Notes: a model not told the origin generated them from the sequence alone. A stretch of DNA of 64,000 bases from Streptomyces luteolus (GCF_029968015.1 NZ_JASCIS010000036.1:1-64000), one strand, 5' to 3'. Positions 16,154-29,701 are shown, counted from the first letter of the stretch. Numbers and translations are program-made.

Positions 16154-17163
16154 AGGTCCTCCTCCCCCTGCCGGAACAATGTGCGGATGTAGACGATCGT
16201 GATGGCGAGCAGCAGCAGCGTGAGCAGCACGGCGGCCGCCGAGCCGGCCCCGTAGTCGTTCTTGGCGAACGCCTCGATGTACGAGAAGACGCCGAGGTTG
16301 TAGACATCCGGGTTGGAGCCGTTGCCGCCCGGCATCACGAAGATCTGCGTGAAGACCTTGAAGTCCCAGATGGTCGACAGGATCGTGACGACGAGGAACA
16401 CCGGCTTGATCGTCGGCACGGTGATCTTCCAGAACCGCTGCCAGGCGTTGGCGCCGTCCAGCATGCCCGCCTCGTACAGCTCCTTGGGGATGGTGAGGAG
16501 GCCGGCGAGGACGGTGATGGCGACGAACGGGAAGCCGTGGTGGACCACGTTCACGGTGGCGATGGCGTAGAACGGCAGCCGCTCGGTGAACCAGTTGGTG
16601 GTGGCCGGGTCGATCAGGCCGGCGGCGCCCGCGAGTTGACTGAACAGCCCGTCCTGCGGCTGGAAGAGCCAGATCCAGACGTACGTGCCGGTGACGGCGG
16701 GCATCGCCCAGGCGGCCAGGATCGCGATCGAGCAGATCAGGCGCCAGGTGGTGCCGAGCCGGTTGAGCAGCAGCGCGACGAGGGTGCCGAGGGCGATGGT
16801 CAGGCCGACGCAGGCGACGGCGAAGAACACCGTGTTGGGCAGGACCGTCTTCCAGAGCAGACCGCTGGTGAGCAGGTCGGCGTAGTGGTCGAAGCCGGTG
16901 AAGGTGCCGACGCCGCCGCCGAACTTGACCTCGTAGTCCTGCAGGGAGAGCTTGCCGACCTGGATGAGCGGCCAGAGCAGCAGTCCGGCCAGGACGATCA
17001 GGGCGGGCGCCAACAGGAGCCAGGGGCGGGTGAGTTCGACCCGTCTGCGGCGGCGGAGCGCGGCCTTGTCGGTCGTGGGGTTCGCGGGGGCGGGGCGGCC
17101 GGCCGTCAGGGTGTCCCCGGCGTCCGGCCCGCTCCCGTCGATGAGCGTCTTGCTGGGCTTCAC
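16150..17163 (-). CDS. Carbohydrate ABC transporter permease, MalF type
   Basis: A 337-aa permease with an N-terminal cytoplasmic stretch of about 45 residues and six or seven transmembrane helices. The EAA loop is EAGMLDGANAWQRFWKITVPT. It begins 13 bp after the solute-binding protein gene and overlaps the MalG-type gene. With that partner it forms the membrane channel of a CUT1 sugar importer. The substrate is not readable from the permease; regulatory sites upstream of the operon suggest an amino sugar or oligosaccharide. Confidence 0.94.
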   Translation of the reverse strand: MKPSKTLIDGSGPDAGDTLTAGRPAPANPTTDKAALRRRRRVELTRPWLLLAPALIVLAGLLLWPLIQVGKLSLQDYEVKFGGGVGTFTGFDHYADLLTSGLLWKTVLPNTVFFAVACVGLTIALGTLVALLLNRLGTTWRLICSIAILAAWAMPAVTGTYVWIWLFQPQDGLFSQLAGAAGLIDPATTNWFTERLPFYAIATVNVVHHGFPFVAITVLAGLLTIPKELYEAGMLDGANAWQRFWKITVPTIKPVFLVVTILSTIWDFKVFTQIFVMPGGNGSNPDVYNLGVFSYIEAFAKNDYGAGSAAAVLLTLLLLAITIVYIRTLFRQGEEDL

Positions 17164-17176
17164 CTGCGCGCCGTCC

Positions 17177-18472
17177 TCACTCGTCCTTGGCGAAGATCGC
17201 GTCCATGTCCTTGGCGGCCTTGTCGGCGGCCTCCTGGACGCTCGCCTTGCCGCTCAGAATCGACTGGATCATGCCGGGGACGACCTGGGAGGCCTGGATC
17301 TCGCCGTACGCCTTGGTCTTCGGGACCGTGGCGCCGGCCTCCAGCATCTGCTTCGCGAACGGCTCGACCAGCGGGTCCTTCTTCGCGGCGACCTTCTCCA
17401 GCTCGGAGTTCTGGCCGGGGAAGTAGTTGGTCTGCTCGGCCCACTTGGCGGCGAACTCACCGGTAGTCAGGAGCTTCACGAACTCCCAGGCCAGGTCTTT
17501 GTTCTCGGTGTTGAACGTGGAGAGGTACGAGCCGCCGAGGAAGGAGCGGCTCATGCCGCCGTCCTTACCGGGGATCGGGATGGCGCCGAGCTTGCCCTTG
17601 AGGTCGGGGTTGGCCTCGACGATGGCCTTCGGGGTCCAGTTGCCGCCGATGGCCATGGAGATCTGGCCCTTGTTCCAGGCGTCGCCGACCTCCTTCTCGG
17701 TCCAGGTGTTCACCTTGGCCGGGGAGAGCTTCTCCTTGGTGGCGAGGCCGGTGTAGTACTCGATGCCCTCGACGGACTTCGGCGAGTTGATCGCCGACTT
17801 CCACTTGCCGCCCTTCTCGGTGGCGAGCTCGCCGCCCGCGCCCCAGATGAACGCGGTCGCGAACATCTCGGCGCCGCCCGCGACGGGGAAGGCGACCTTG
17901 TCGGGCTCCTTCTCCTTCAGCGTCCTTGCGGCGGCGGTCAGTTCCTTCCAGTTCGTCGGCGGCTTGATGTCGTGCTTCTCGAACAGGTCCTTGCGGTACA
18001 CGATCGAGCGCACGCCCGCGTACCAGGGCATGCCGTACTGCTTGCCGTCGAGGGTGCCCGCGTCCTTGAGGCCCTCGACGAGGTCGTCGCCGAGCCCGGA
18101 CTCCTTGACCTTGCCGGTGACGTCGACGAGCGCGCCGGTCTCGGCGAACTGGGGCACCCAGGTGGTGCCGACCTCGGCGACGTCCGGGACCTGGTCGGCG
18201 CCGCCTTCGATCGCGGTCGTGAACTTCTTCTGGCCAGTGGCCCACTGCTGGTACTCGACCTTGATGTCGGCGCCGGTCTTCTTCTTGAACGCCGCCGCGG
18301 CCTCCTTGAAGAAGGGCCGCGCGTCCGGGTTGGTGCCCTCCATGATCCATACGGTGAGGGTCTTGCCCTTGCCGTCGGTCGCGGACTCCTCGTCGCCCGA
18401 CCCTTCGCCGCATGCCGTCGCGGTCAGGCCGAGCGTCAGGGCGATCCCCGCCGCGATGACACGTCGCTTCAT
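17177..18472 (-). CDS. Sugar-binding lipoprotein of CUT1 ABC importer
   Basis: A 431-aa extracellular solute-binding protein, family 1. It starts with a lipoprotein signal ending TATAC, so Cys21 should be lipidated by Lgt. The first domain begins KTLTVWIMEGTNPDARPFF, and the cleft is lined by several Trp residues (QQWATGQ, TTWVPQF, MPWYAGVRS, GGNWTPK), as expected for binding a sugar. The ATG has AGGAGG 8 bp upstream. It is the first gene of the transporter operon. Its sequence resembles binding proteins for chitobiose and other disaccharides only in general, so the substrate is left open. Confidence 0.93.
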   Translation of the reverse strand: MKRRVIAAGIALTLGLTATACGEGSGDEESATDGKGKTLTVWIMEGTNPDARPFFKEAAAAFKKKTGADIKVEYQQWATGQKKFTTAIEGGADQVPDVAEVGTTWVPQFAETGALVDVTGKVKESGLGDDLVEGLKDAGTLDGKQYGMPWYAGVRSIVYRKDLFEKHDIKPPTNWKELTAAARTLKEKEPDKVAFPVAGGAEMFATAFIWGAGGELATEKGGKWKSAINSPKSVEGIEYYTGLATKEKLSPAKVNTWTEKEVGDAWNKGQISMAIGGNWTPKAIVEANPDLKGKLGAIPIPGKDGGMSRSFLGGSYLSTFNTENKDLAWEFVKLLTTGEFAAKWAEQTNYFPGQNSELEKVAAKKDPLVEPFAKQMLEAGATVPKTKAYGEIQASQVVPGMIQSILSGKASVQEAADKAAKDMDAIFAKDE

Positions 18473-18558
18473 ACCGGCGCCTCCTGGATGGCGGTCCAAA
18501 CGGAGATCTCGGTGAACGACCCCCGCTGTGGGTGATTCTCGCCACGCGGGATCGAGCC

Positions 18559-18568
18559 GGTCTAGACC
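18559..18568 (-). promoter_or_regulatory. DasR-type (dre-like) site upstream of sugar ABC operon
   Basis: GGTCTAGACC, a perfect 10-bp palindrome equal to the centre of the DasR responsive element, lies 87 bp upstream of the solute-binding protein start. The flanks (C on one side, C on the other) deviate from the best consensus, which has T and A. DasR is the GlcN-6-phosphate-responsive repressor of amino-sugar genes in Streptomyces. Confidence 0.5.
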
Positions 18569-18600
18569 CATCCGGATACGCGGCCGAACCGTGACTGTCA

Positions 18601-18645
18601 TTGCGACGGGTGCAATATGTGCGGGCGTGATTGCAGAGCACGCAA
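18601..18645. promoter_or_regulatory. Two TTGC-N7-GCAA inverted repeats
   Basis: TTGCGACGGGTGCAA at 18601-18615 and TTGCAGAGCACGCAA at 18631-18645 have the same arms and the same 7-bp spacer and are 30 bp apart, close to three helical turns. They lie upstream of the dre-like site and look like paired sites for one dimeric repressor such as a LacI-family protein. The rest of the 18473-18880 gap holds the repeat at 18665-18721 and GC-rich runs, with no gene seen. Confidence 0.45.
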
Positions 18646-18664
18646 CTCAGCCTGCGGCACTCGT

Positions 18665-18721
18665 GCCCCGAAAGGGGCGCGGGGAACTGCGCGAGCAACC
18701 ACGACGGCGCAGCAGCCGAAC
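18665..18721. repeat. Dispersed intergenic repeat (GCCCC-GGGGCGCGGGG type)
   Basis: It begins with the hairpin GCCCCGAAAGGGGC, then GCGGGGAACTGCGCG and a CCACGACGGCGCAGCAGCCGAAC tail. Two further copies in the same orientation lie at 60710-60790 and 60811-60870. It sits downstream of gltD and may also act as a terminator. Confidence 0.75.
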
Positions 18722-18880
18722 GAACAGCGCCGCAGACTTTCGGGAAGGGGCGGGGAGGGGCGGGGAGGGGAAAGACGAAATGCCGCAGCGCCCGCCCTGT
18801 CGTCCGGTCGGGGACAGTCAGGCAGGCGCTGCGTCAGGTCCGTACGCCGTTGTACGGAGCGTCTGTTGGAGCCGTACGGG

Positions 18881-20333
18881 TTACACCGTCAGGGCGCGGT
18901 CCGTGGGCTTGATGGGGGCCGGGAGGTCCGACGCCCCGGTGAGGAAGCGGTCCACGCCGCGGGCGGCCGAGCGGCCCTCGGCGATGGCCCAGACGATGAG
19001 GGACTGGCCGCGGCCCGCGTCACCGGCGACGTACACGCCGGGGACGTTGGTCTGGAAGTCGGCGTCGCGGGCGACGTTGCCGCGGGCGTCGAGCTCCAGG
19101 CCGAACTGCGAGACGAGGCCGTTCTCCTGGTCGGTGCCGGTGAAGCCCATCGCGAGCGTGACCAGCTGGGCCGGGATCTTGCGCTCGGTGCCGGGCTTCT
19201 GCTCCAGCTTGCCGTCCTTGAACTCCACCTCGACGAGGTGCAGGAACTGGACGTTGCCGTCCTCGTCGCCCTCGAAGTGGGTGGTGGAGACGGAGTAGAC
19301 CCGCTCGCCGCCCTCCTCGTGCGCGGAGGTGACCTTGTAGAGCATCGGGAACGTGGGCCAGGGCTGGCCCGGGTTCCGGTCGTCGCCCGGCTTCGGCATG
19401 ATCTCCAGCTGCGTGACGGAGGCCGCGCCCTGGCGGTGGGCGGTGCCCACGCAGTCCGCGCCGGTGTCACCGCCGCCGATCACGACGACGTGCTTGCCCT
19501 CGGCGGTGATCGGGGGCGCGACGTAGTCGCCCTCCTGCACCTTGTTGGCGAGCGGCAGGTACTCCATCGCGAAGTGGATGCCGTTCAACTCGCGCCCGGG
19601 GACCGGGAGATCGCGGGAGACCGTCGCGCCCGCGGCGATCACCACGGCGTCGTACCGCTTGCGGAGCTTCGCGGCGTCGATGTCGCGGCCGATCTCGATC
19701 TCGGTGCGGAACTTGGTGCCCTCCGCGCGCATCTGCTCGATACGGCGGTTGATGTGCCGCTTCTCCATCTTGAACTCGGGGATGCCGTAGCGGAGCAGGC
19801 CGCCGATACGGTCCGCGCGCTCGTAGACGGCGACGGTGTGGCCGGCCCGCGTGAGCTGCTGCGCGGCGGCCAGGCCCGCCGGGCCCGAGCCGATGACCGC
19901 GACCGTCTTGCCGGAGAGCCGCTCCGGGGCCTGGGGCGCGACATCGCCGCGGTCCCACGCCTGGTCGATGATCGAGACCTCGACGTTCTTGATGGTCACG
20001 GCCGGCTGGTTGATGCCGAGCACGCACGCCGACTCACAGGGCGCCGGGCAGAGGCGGCCGGTGAACTCCGGGAAGTTGTTGGTGGCGTGCAGACGCTCCT
20101 GCGCCGCCGACCAGTCCTCGCGGTACGCGTAGTCGTTCCACTCGGGGATCAGGTTCCCGAGCGGGCAGCCGTTGTGGCAGAACGGGATGCCGCAGTCCAT
20201 GCAGCGCGAGGCCTGCTTGGAGATGATCGGGAGCAGCGAGCCGGGAACGTAGACCTCGTTCCAGTCGCGGACCCGCTCTTCGGTGGGGCGGGTCTCGGCG
20301 ACCTCGCGGCCGTGGTTGAGGAAGCCCTTCGGG

Positions 20334-20341
<8 letters not shown>
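18881..20341 (-). CDS. gltD: Glutamate synthase (NADPH) small subunit
   Basis: A 486-aa flavoprotein that passes electrons from NADPH to the large subunit during conversion of glutamine and 2-oxoglutarate to two glutamates. The N-terminal cysteine sets CMDCGIPFCHNGCPLGN and LCPAPCESAC bind [4Fe-4S] clusters. The FAD motif is VIGSGPAGLAAAQQL, the NADPH motif is VVIGGGDTGADC, and the closing FAD loop is GDAGRGQSLIVWAIAEGR. The ATG overlaps the gltB stop by 8 bp (ATGGCTGA), which couples their translation in the usual gltB-gltD order. Confidence 0.97.
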
Positions 20342-24893
<4,552 letters not shown>

Positions 24894-25150
24894 CGGCACT
24901 CCCGTCGTCGTCGAGGCAAATGTGCAGTGTGTGCATGTGCCGAGGGACGACGTTGGCCCTCGCGGTGCGCAAAATTTCGTGCAGATTACATGATGGCGGC
25001 CTTCTCGAAAACCGGATACTTCGTTCCACCATGCGGACACCACCGAGCTGGCTCATGCGGTGAAAGAGGGTCGACCCGGACAGATCAACGACCGTCGACC
25101 CGGTGCGAGGGAGCTTCGTTGCCCACAGCGCTTACGGCTCATGCCCGGCG

Positions 25151-25188
25151 ATCACGCAACCGAAACCGCCGAGTAACGATTGGTTATG
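25151..25188 (-). promoter_or_regulatory. GlnR-box-like array upstream of gltB
   Basis: Read on the plus strand, ATCAC, GAAAC, GTAAC and TTATG occur with exactly 6 bp between each. The Streptomyces GlnR consensus is GTNAC, GAAAC, GTNAC, GAAAC at 6-bp intervals; the second and third half-sites match fully, the first in four of five positions and the fourth poorly. The rest of the 24894-25215 gap has AT-richer DNA around 24970-25020, where the gltB promoter may lie, but no clear -10/-35 pair could be assigned. Confidence 0.5.
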
Positions 25189-25215
25189 CGGGACTTTGCA
25201 TAGACCTTCGTGTGC

Positions 25216-25947
25216 TCATCCTAGAGCGGTTCCGAAGAGAGTGCCCAGGGCGTACGTCACACCGGCCGCCGCACCGCCGAGCGCGAGCTGCCGCAGACCG
25301 CTGAACCACCAGGACCGCGCGGTCACCCGGGCCACCACGGCACCGCAGGCGAAGAGCCCGAGCAGCGCGAGCACCACGGCCGGCCACAGCGCGCTCGCGC
25401 CGAGCAGATACGGCAGTACGGGAAGCAGCGCACCGAGCGCGAACGCGCCGAACGACGAGGCCGCGGCCAGCACCGGCGAGGGCAGGTCCCCCGGGTCGAT
25501 GCCGAGCTCCTCGCGGGCGTGGATCTCCAGGGCCTGCTCGGGGTCCTCGGAGAGCTGCCGCGCCACCTCGCGCGCGAGCGCGGACTCGACACCGCGCGCC
25601 ATGTACAGCTCGGCGAGCTCCTTCTCCTCGTCCTTCGGATGCTTGCGCAGCTCCCGGCGCTCGACGTCCAACTCGGCCTGGACCAGCTCGCGTTGGGAGG
25701 CGACCGAGGTGTACTCACCGGCGGCCATCGAGAACGCACCGGCCGCGAGACCGGCGAGCCCGGTGATGACGATGGTCTGCTGCGACACGGAGCCGCCCGC
25801 GACGCCCGTCATCAACGCCAGGTTGGACACGAGCCCGTCCATCGCGCCGAACACGGCGGGCCGCAGCCAGCCGCCGTTGACGTCGCGGTGGGTGTGGTTG
25901 TCCCGGTGGGCCTCGTGCAGCGTGGCCTCGTTGTCGATGATCGCCAT
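25216..25947 (-). CDS. VIT1/CCC1-family iron/manganese transporter
   Basis: A 243-aa membrane protein of the VIT1/CCC1 family, which moves Fe(II) or Mn(II) out of the cytoplasm or into stores. The first helix pair begins VFGAMDGLVSNLALMTGVAGG, the family hallmark. A hydrophilic, Glu-rich metal-binding loop (about residues 85-150) contains MARGVESALAREVARQLSEDP, and three more helices follow. The ATG at 25947 gives MAIIDNEATLHEAHRDNHTHRD, whose His and Asp residues may also bind metal. It is upstream of gltB and in the same direction. It is divergent from the ADP-ribosylglycohydrolase run. Confidence 0.9.
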   Translation of the reverse strand: MAIIDNEATLHEAHRDNHTHRDVNGGWLRPAVFGAMDGLVSNLALMTGVAGGSVSQQTIVITGLAGLAAGAFSMAAGEYTSVASQRELVQAELDVERRELRKHPKDEEKELAELYMARGVESALAREVARQLSEDPEQALEIHAREELGIDPGDLPSPVLAAASSFGAFALGALLPVLPYLLGASALWPAVVLALLGLFACGAVVARVTARSWWFSGLRQLALGGAAAGVTYALGTLFGTALG

Positions 25948-26111
25948 CGCCCGTGGTGCTCCTTTCCCCTTCAGCCCGGTTCCGTACGCCCGGACTCCCC
26001 TCCGAGGCCCTCCCCGGGCCCCTTCACGGACTCGAAAGTACGCCCGAAAAATCGCCCTCGCCAGCAAGGAAGGCCGTACTTACCGGCCCCCGCGGAAGGT
26101 CAGGAAAGTCT

Positions 26112-26156
26112 GCCTCACCAGGGCTTCCGGGCCCGCCTCACCAGCGCTTCCGGGCC
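26112..26156. repeat. Tandem 23-bp repeat in divergent promoter region
   Basis: GCCTCACCAG, one variable base, then GCTTCCGGGCC occurs twice in a row, at 26112-26134 and 26135-26156. It lies between the VIT1-type gene and the first ADP-ribosylglycohydrolase gene. It could be a doubled binding site. Nothing else recognisable is in this 295-bp gap. Confidence 0.5.
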
Positions 26157-26242
26157 GCCTCGTACGACGTCGAAGGAGTGTCGAAGGGGTGACGTCGGCG
26201 GCCGTGCGCGGCGTGGACCGCCCGGTGTGGGAAGCATCTGCC

Positions 26243-27244
26243 ATGGCGTCGATTGCATGCGATTTCCCGGTACCCGCACCCGGCGACGCGGCAGAGCTCC
26301 GGCCCCGCGCCCGCGGCGCACTGCTCGGCCTCGCGATCGGCGACGCGCTCGGTGCCCCCGTCGAGAACATGAAGCCCTCGGAGATCCGCCGCCGTTGGGG
26401 CCGCATCGAGGGCTTCGTCGCCGAGGACCCGGCGGGCACGGACGACACCGAGTACGCGATCTTCTCGGGCCTGCTGCTCGCCCGGCACGGCTCGGCCCTG
26501 ACCGTGGCGCACGCCGAGAAGGCCTGGCACCGGTGGATCGCGGACGTCGACGAAGGCCCGTTCCGCGGCGCGGGGTTCAGCGAACGCGGCACCCTGGAGA
26601 ACCTCCGCCGTGGCCTCGCCGCTCCCGTCACCGCACAGCACCGGCACGCCTGGAGCGACGGCCTCGCGATGCGCGCGGCCCCCTTCGGCGTCTTCGCCGC
26701 GGGCGACCCGGCCGAGGCGGCCCGCCTGGTCGCCATCGACGGCACGGTCAGCCACGACGGCGAGGGCATCTACGGCGCGCAGGCCATCGCGGCGGGCGTC
26801 GCCGCGGCCATGGTGGGCGAGGGCCCGGCGGCCGTCATCGGGGCGGCGCTCTCGGTGATCCCCCTGGACTCCTGGACGTCCCGCTCGCTGCGCCGCGCGG
26901 TGGTGGCGGCACCGGGCGGCGACCGCGCGGTCCGCAAGGCGGTGGTGATCGGCGGCTACCCGTGGACGGACCTCGCCCCGGAGGCGGTGGGCCTCGCCTT
27001 CGGCGCGTTCGCGGCGGCCCGCGGCGACTTCCGCGAGGCGGTCCTGACCGCGGTCAACATGGGCCGCGACGCGGACACGACGGCGGCACTCGCGGGCGCG
27101 CTCGCGGGCGCGCACCGCACGATCACCGCCATCCCCCCGGACTGGGCCCGCACCATCGGCCCGGTCCGCGGCACCTGCCTCCCGTCGATGGCGGGCTACC
27201 ACGTCCTGGACATCGCGGACCTGCTGACGCCGGAGGAAACGTGA
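26243..27244 (+). CDS. ADP-ribosylglycohydrolase family protein (paralogue 1)
   Basis: A 333-aa member of the DraG/ARH fold, enzymes that cleave ADP-ribose or related N-glycosides using two magnesium ions. The opening GLAIGDALGAPVEN and the metal motifs TDDT (about residue 72) and NMGRDADTTAALAGALAGA (C-terminal) are all intact, so it should be active. The ATG at 26243 follows the divergent promoter region. Its stop overlaps the next start by 4 bp (GTGA). It is the first of four neighbouring paralogues. Whether the substrate is ADP-ribosylated protein or a small nucleoside-like compound is not known. Confidence 0.9.
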   Translation: MASIACDFPVPAPGDAAELRPRARGALLGLAIGDALGAPVENMKPSEIRRRWGRIEGFVAEDPAGTDDTEYAIFSGLLLARHGSALTVAHAEKAWHRWIADVDEGPFRGAGFSERGTLENLRRGLAAPVTAQHRHAWSDGLAMRAAPFGVFAAGDPAEAARLVAIDGTVSHDGEGIYGAQAIAAGVAAAMVGEGPAAVIGAALSVIPLDSWTSRSLRRAVVAAPGGDRAVRKAVVIGGYPWTDLAPEAVGLAFGAFAAARGDFREAVLTAVNMGRDADTTAALAGALAGAHRTITAIPPDWARTIGPVRGTCLPSMAGYHVLDIADLLTPEET

Positions 27245-28497
27245 CCGCTGACCCAGCTGTGGGCAGGCGTTCCGCAGGGCTGGGGGCACCCCCAGCGGTA
27301 GCTGGGGGAGGGTGGGCACAGCCCCACGCGCCGGGTGCCCTGAAGGAGGGGTCCAGCCCAGGACCAGCGAGGGCAACCCAGCCAACCCGCACAAAACTCC
27401 AGGGCCTACTCCTCGGCCTCGCCGCAGGCGACGCGGCAGGCTGGCCCGCGGCCAGACACAGAGCGGCCCGCATGCCGGAGTGGACCCGGCGACTGACCCG
27501 AGAACTCGACACCTTCGCCGAGCAGAACGCCACCACCACCCTCCCCGTCCCCATCGCCCTCAACCAGCCCCCCGAACCCCTCCGCCTCGGCCCCTCCGAC
27601 GACGCCGAGTGGGCCGCGTACACCGCAACCGCCGTACTGGCAGCCACAGTTGACGGAGCAACGGACGTACGCGCCGCCATCGACCACCACTGGCAGATCC
27701 TCGCCGCCCAGATCGCCGCCGCCGCCGACCGCGCCCCCGAGGTCGAGTCGGCGCAGATCCCGCTGCGGGCACGGATCTCCGTACGCGCCGGGCTCGGCAA
27801 TCTCGCCACCGGCCTGCGCCCGCCCGCCACCGGGCACGACAACCCGCACTTCTTCGACGACGCGGCCTGCGTACGGGCCGCCGTGCTCGCCGCCGTGCAC
27901 CCCGGCGCCCCCCAAGCCGCCGCCGAGCTCGCCGAGTTCGACGCCCGGTACACGAACGACGGGGACGGCGTGCACGGCGCCCGGGCGATCGCCGCCGCCG
28001 TCGCCGTGGCGCTCGCGCAACCGGACGGGCGGTCCGACGTGGACGAGGTCGTGGACGCCGCCCTCGACCAGCTCCCGCACGAGACCGAGATCGGCCGTAA
28101 CGCCCGCCTCGCGGTCCACCTGGCCCGGCACGCCGACGAGAACGGCACCTTCGTCCTCGTACCGCTCCTGGAGCACCAGATCGTGGACCACGTCTACAGC
28201 TACGGGATCGCCGCCGCCGAGACCGTGCCCGTGGCGCTCGCCCTGGCCACCGCCGCGCGCGGCAGTCTCGCCGAGGCCGTGCCCGCCGCCGCCTGCCTGT
28301 CGCGGGTCGCGGACTCGGCGCCGGCCCTCGCGGGCGCCCTGACCGGCGCGCTCGGCGGCGCCGAAGGTGTGCCGAAGAGCTGGCGGGACGCCTGCCGGAC
28401 CCTGTCGGGCTGTGCGCTGCCCCGGCTCGCGGGGACCGATCTGGTGGAGCTGGGCACCGAACTGGCCGACGTGCTGTCGCGCCCCCGCCACAACTGA
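27241..28497 (+). CDS. ADP-ribosylglycohydrolase family protein (paralogue 2), divergent metal site
   Basis: A 418-aa paralogue coupled to the previous gene by a GTGA overlap. The conserved body starts at about residue 52 with LQGLLLGLAAGDAAGW. The first metal motif is SDDAEW in place of TDDT, and the C-terminal one is SRVADSAP in place of GRDADTTA, so the first Asp of the DxD pair is Val. It may be inactive or bind one metal only. Residues 7-35 are encoded by an intergenic repeat (27259-27344) and have no counterpart in the paralogues. No start nearer to the conserved body is better supported. Confidence 0.85.
   Translation: MTADPAVGRRSAGLGAPPAVAGGGWAQPHAPGALKEGSSPGPARATQPTRTKLQGLLLGLAAGDAAGWPAARHRAARMPEWTRRLTRELDTFAEQNATTTLPVPIALNQPPEPLRLGPSDDAEWAAYTATAVLAATVDGATDVRAAIDHHWQILAAQIAAAADRAPEVESAQIPLRARISVRAGLGNLATGLRPPATGHDNPHFFDDAACVRAAVLAAVHPGAPQAAAELAEFDARYTNDGDGVHGARAIAAAVAVALAQPDGRSDVDEVVDAALDQLPHETEIGRNARLAVHLARHADENGTFVLVPLLEHQIVDHVYSYGIAAAETVPVALALATAARGSLAEAVPAAACLSRVADSAPALAGALTGALGGAEGVPKSWRDACRTLSGCALPRLAGTDLVELGTELADVLSRPRHN
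27259..27344 (+). repeat. Outer GTGGGCA repeat with 30-nt G-run element, inside a CDS
   Basis: It starts GTGGGCAGGCGTTCCGC and ends GGTGGGCACAGCCCCACGC plus a GGGTGCCCTGAA tail, matching 2772-2872 on the other strand. Positions 27281-27310 are the short G-run element. The unit is in frame within paralogue 2 and contains no stop in that frame. Confidence 0.75.
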
Positions 28498-28522
28498 CCG
28501 CTCCGGGTGGACACTCCGCCCC

Positions 28523-29701
28523 ATGACCGACACAACAGACACCACACCCCAGGCCCGCAGGCCCACGCTCGACGAGCGCGTCACCGCGAGCCTCGTCGGC
28601 GCCGCGGTCGGCGACGCGCTCGGCGGGCCCGTCGAGGGCTGGACGCCCGAGCAGATCAGCGAACGCCACGGCGGCCGGGTGGGCGGCATCGTCGGCCCCT
28701 GGCACGGCGACGACTGGCGTACGGCCCGGCCGATCGCCCCGTACCACAAGGGCGACGGGCACATCACCGACGACACCCTGATGACACACGCGCTGGTCCG
28801 CGTCTACGCCACGGTCCGCGACCACCTCGACGCGTACGCGGTCGCCGACCACCTCGTCCCCGACCTGATGGGCACGCCCCGCTGGATCCCCGACCTTGAG
28901 GCCGAGGCGCTGCCGCTGCAGCGGATCTTCCTCGCCGAGAAGTGGATCGTGGCCCGCCTGCACTACGGCCACGTCGACCCGCGCGAGGCCGGCACCGGCA
29001 ACATCGTCAACTGCGGTGCGGCGATGTACATGGCGCCGGTCGGCCTGGTCAACGCGGCCGACCCGCGCGCCGCCTACACCGAGGCCCTGGACGTAGCGGG
29101 CGCCCACCAGTCCTCGTACGGCAGGGAGGCGGCCGGGGTGTTCGCGGCGGCGGTCGCGGCGGCCTGCTCGCCCGAGGCCAGCCCCGCCTCGGTCGTGGAC
29201 GCCTGCCTCCGCCTCGCCAAGGACGGCACGCGCGCCGCGATCGAGGCGGTCTGCGAAGTCGCCGTGCGGCACCAGGACTTCGAGTCCGCGCTTCGCCCGC
29301 TGCGCGAGGCCGTCGCCCCCTTCGACACGGTCGGCCCCGACTACCGCGCCCCCTCGCTCGGCGCCCGCCGCCCCTCCCGGCTGCACGCCATCGAGGAACT
29401 CCCCATCGCCCTGGGCATGTTGCTGGTCGGCGCGGGCGACTACCGCCGTACGGTGCTCGGCTCCGTCAACTACGGCCGGGACTGCGACTCGATCGCCACG
29501 ATGGGCGGCGCGATCGCGGGCGCCCTCGGCTCCGGACCGCCGGACGAGTGGGCCAAGCAGGTCGCCGAGGCCAGCCGGCTCGACCTGCACGCCCCGGCGG
29601 AGCTGCTCGCGGCGGTGGCCCGCGAGGTGTTCGCCCGCGACCAGGAGCGCAGGGCCGCGCACGCGGACGCCTTCCAGCTGCTCGCGGGCGACCCGGTATG
29701 A
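28523..29701 (+). CDS. ADP-ribosylglycohydrolase family protein (paralogue 3)
   Basis: A 392-aa paralogue with a complete metal site: GAAVGDALGGPVEGW at the N-terminus, HITDDTLM, and VNYGRDCDSIATMGGAIAGAL at the C-terminus. It has an insertion relative to paralogue 1 (about residues 105-165, including GTGNIVNCGAAMYMAPVG) that may shape the substrate pocket. It starts 25 bp after paralogue 2 and overlaps paralogue 4 by 4 bp (ATGA). It resembles the bacterial group with the GRDCDS variant more than human ARH1 or ARH3, so the substrate may be a small glycoside rather than ADP-ribosyl protein. Confidence 0.9.
   Translation: MTDTTDTTPQARRPTLDERVTASLVGAAVGDALGGPVEGWTPEQISERHGGRVGGIVGPWHGDDWRTARPIAPYHKGDGHITDDTLMTHALVRVYATVRDHLDAYAVADHLVPDLMGTPRWIPDLEAEALPLQRIFLAEKWIVARLHYGHVDPREAGTGNIVNCGAAMYMAPVGLVNAADPRAAYTEALDVAGAHQSSYGREAAGVFAAAVAAACSPEASPASVVDACLRLAKDGTRAAIEAVCEVAVRHQDFESALRPLREAVAPFDTVGPDYRAPSLGARRPSRLHAIEELPIALGMLLVGAGDYRRTVLGSVNYGRDCDSIATMGGAIAGALGSGPPDEWAKQVAEASRLDLHAPAELLAAVAREVFARDQERRAAHADAFQLLAGDPV

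Noticed and set aside
24950..25030. A TAATCT sequence (minus strand) as the gltB -10 box
   Set aside because: No acceptable -35 sequence lies 16-19 bp upstream, so a promoter call is not justified.
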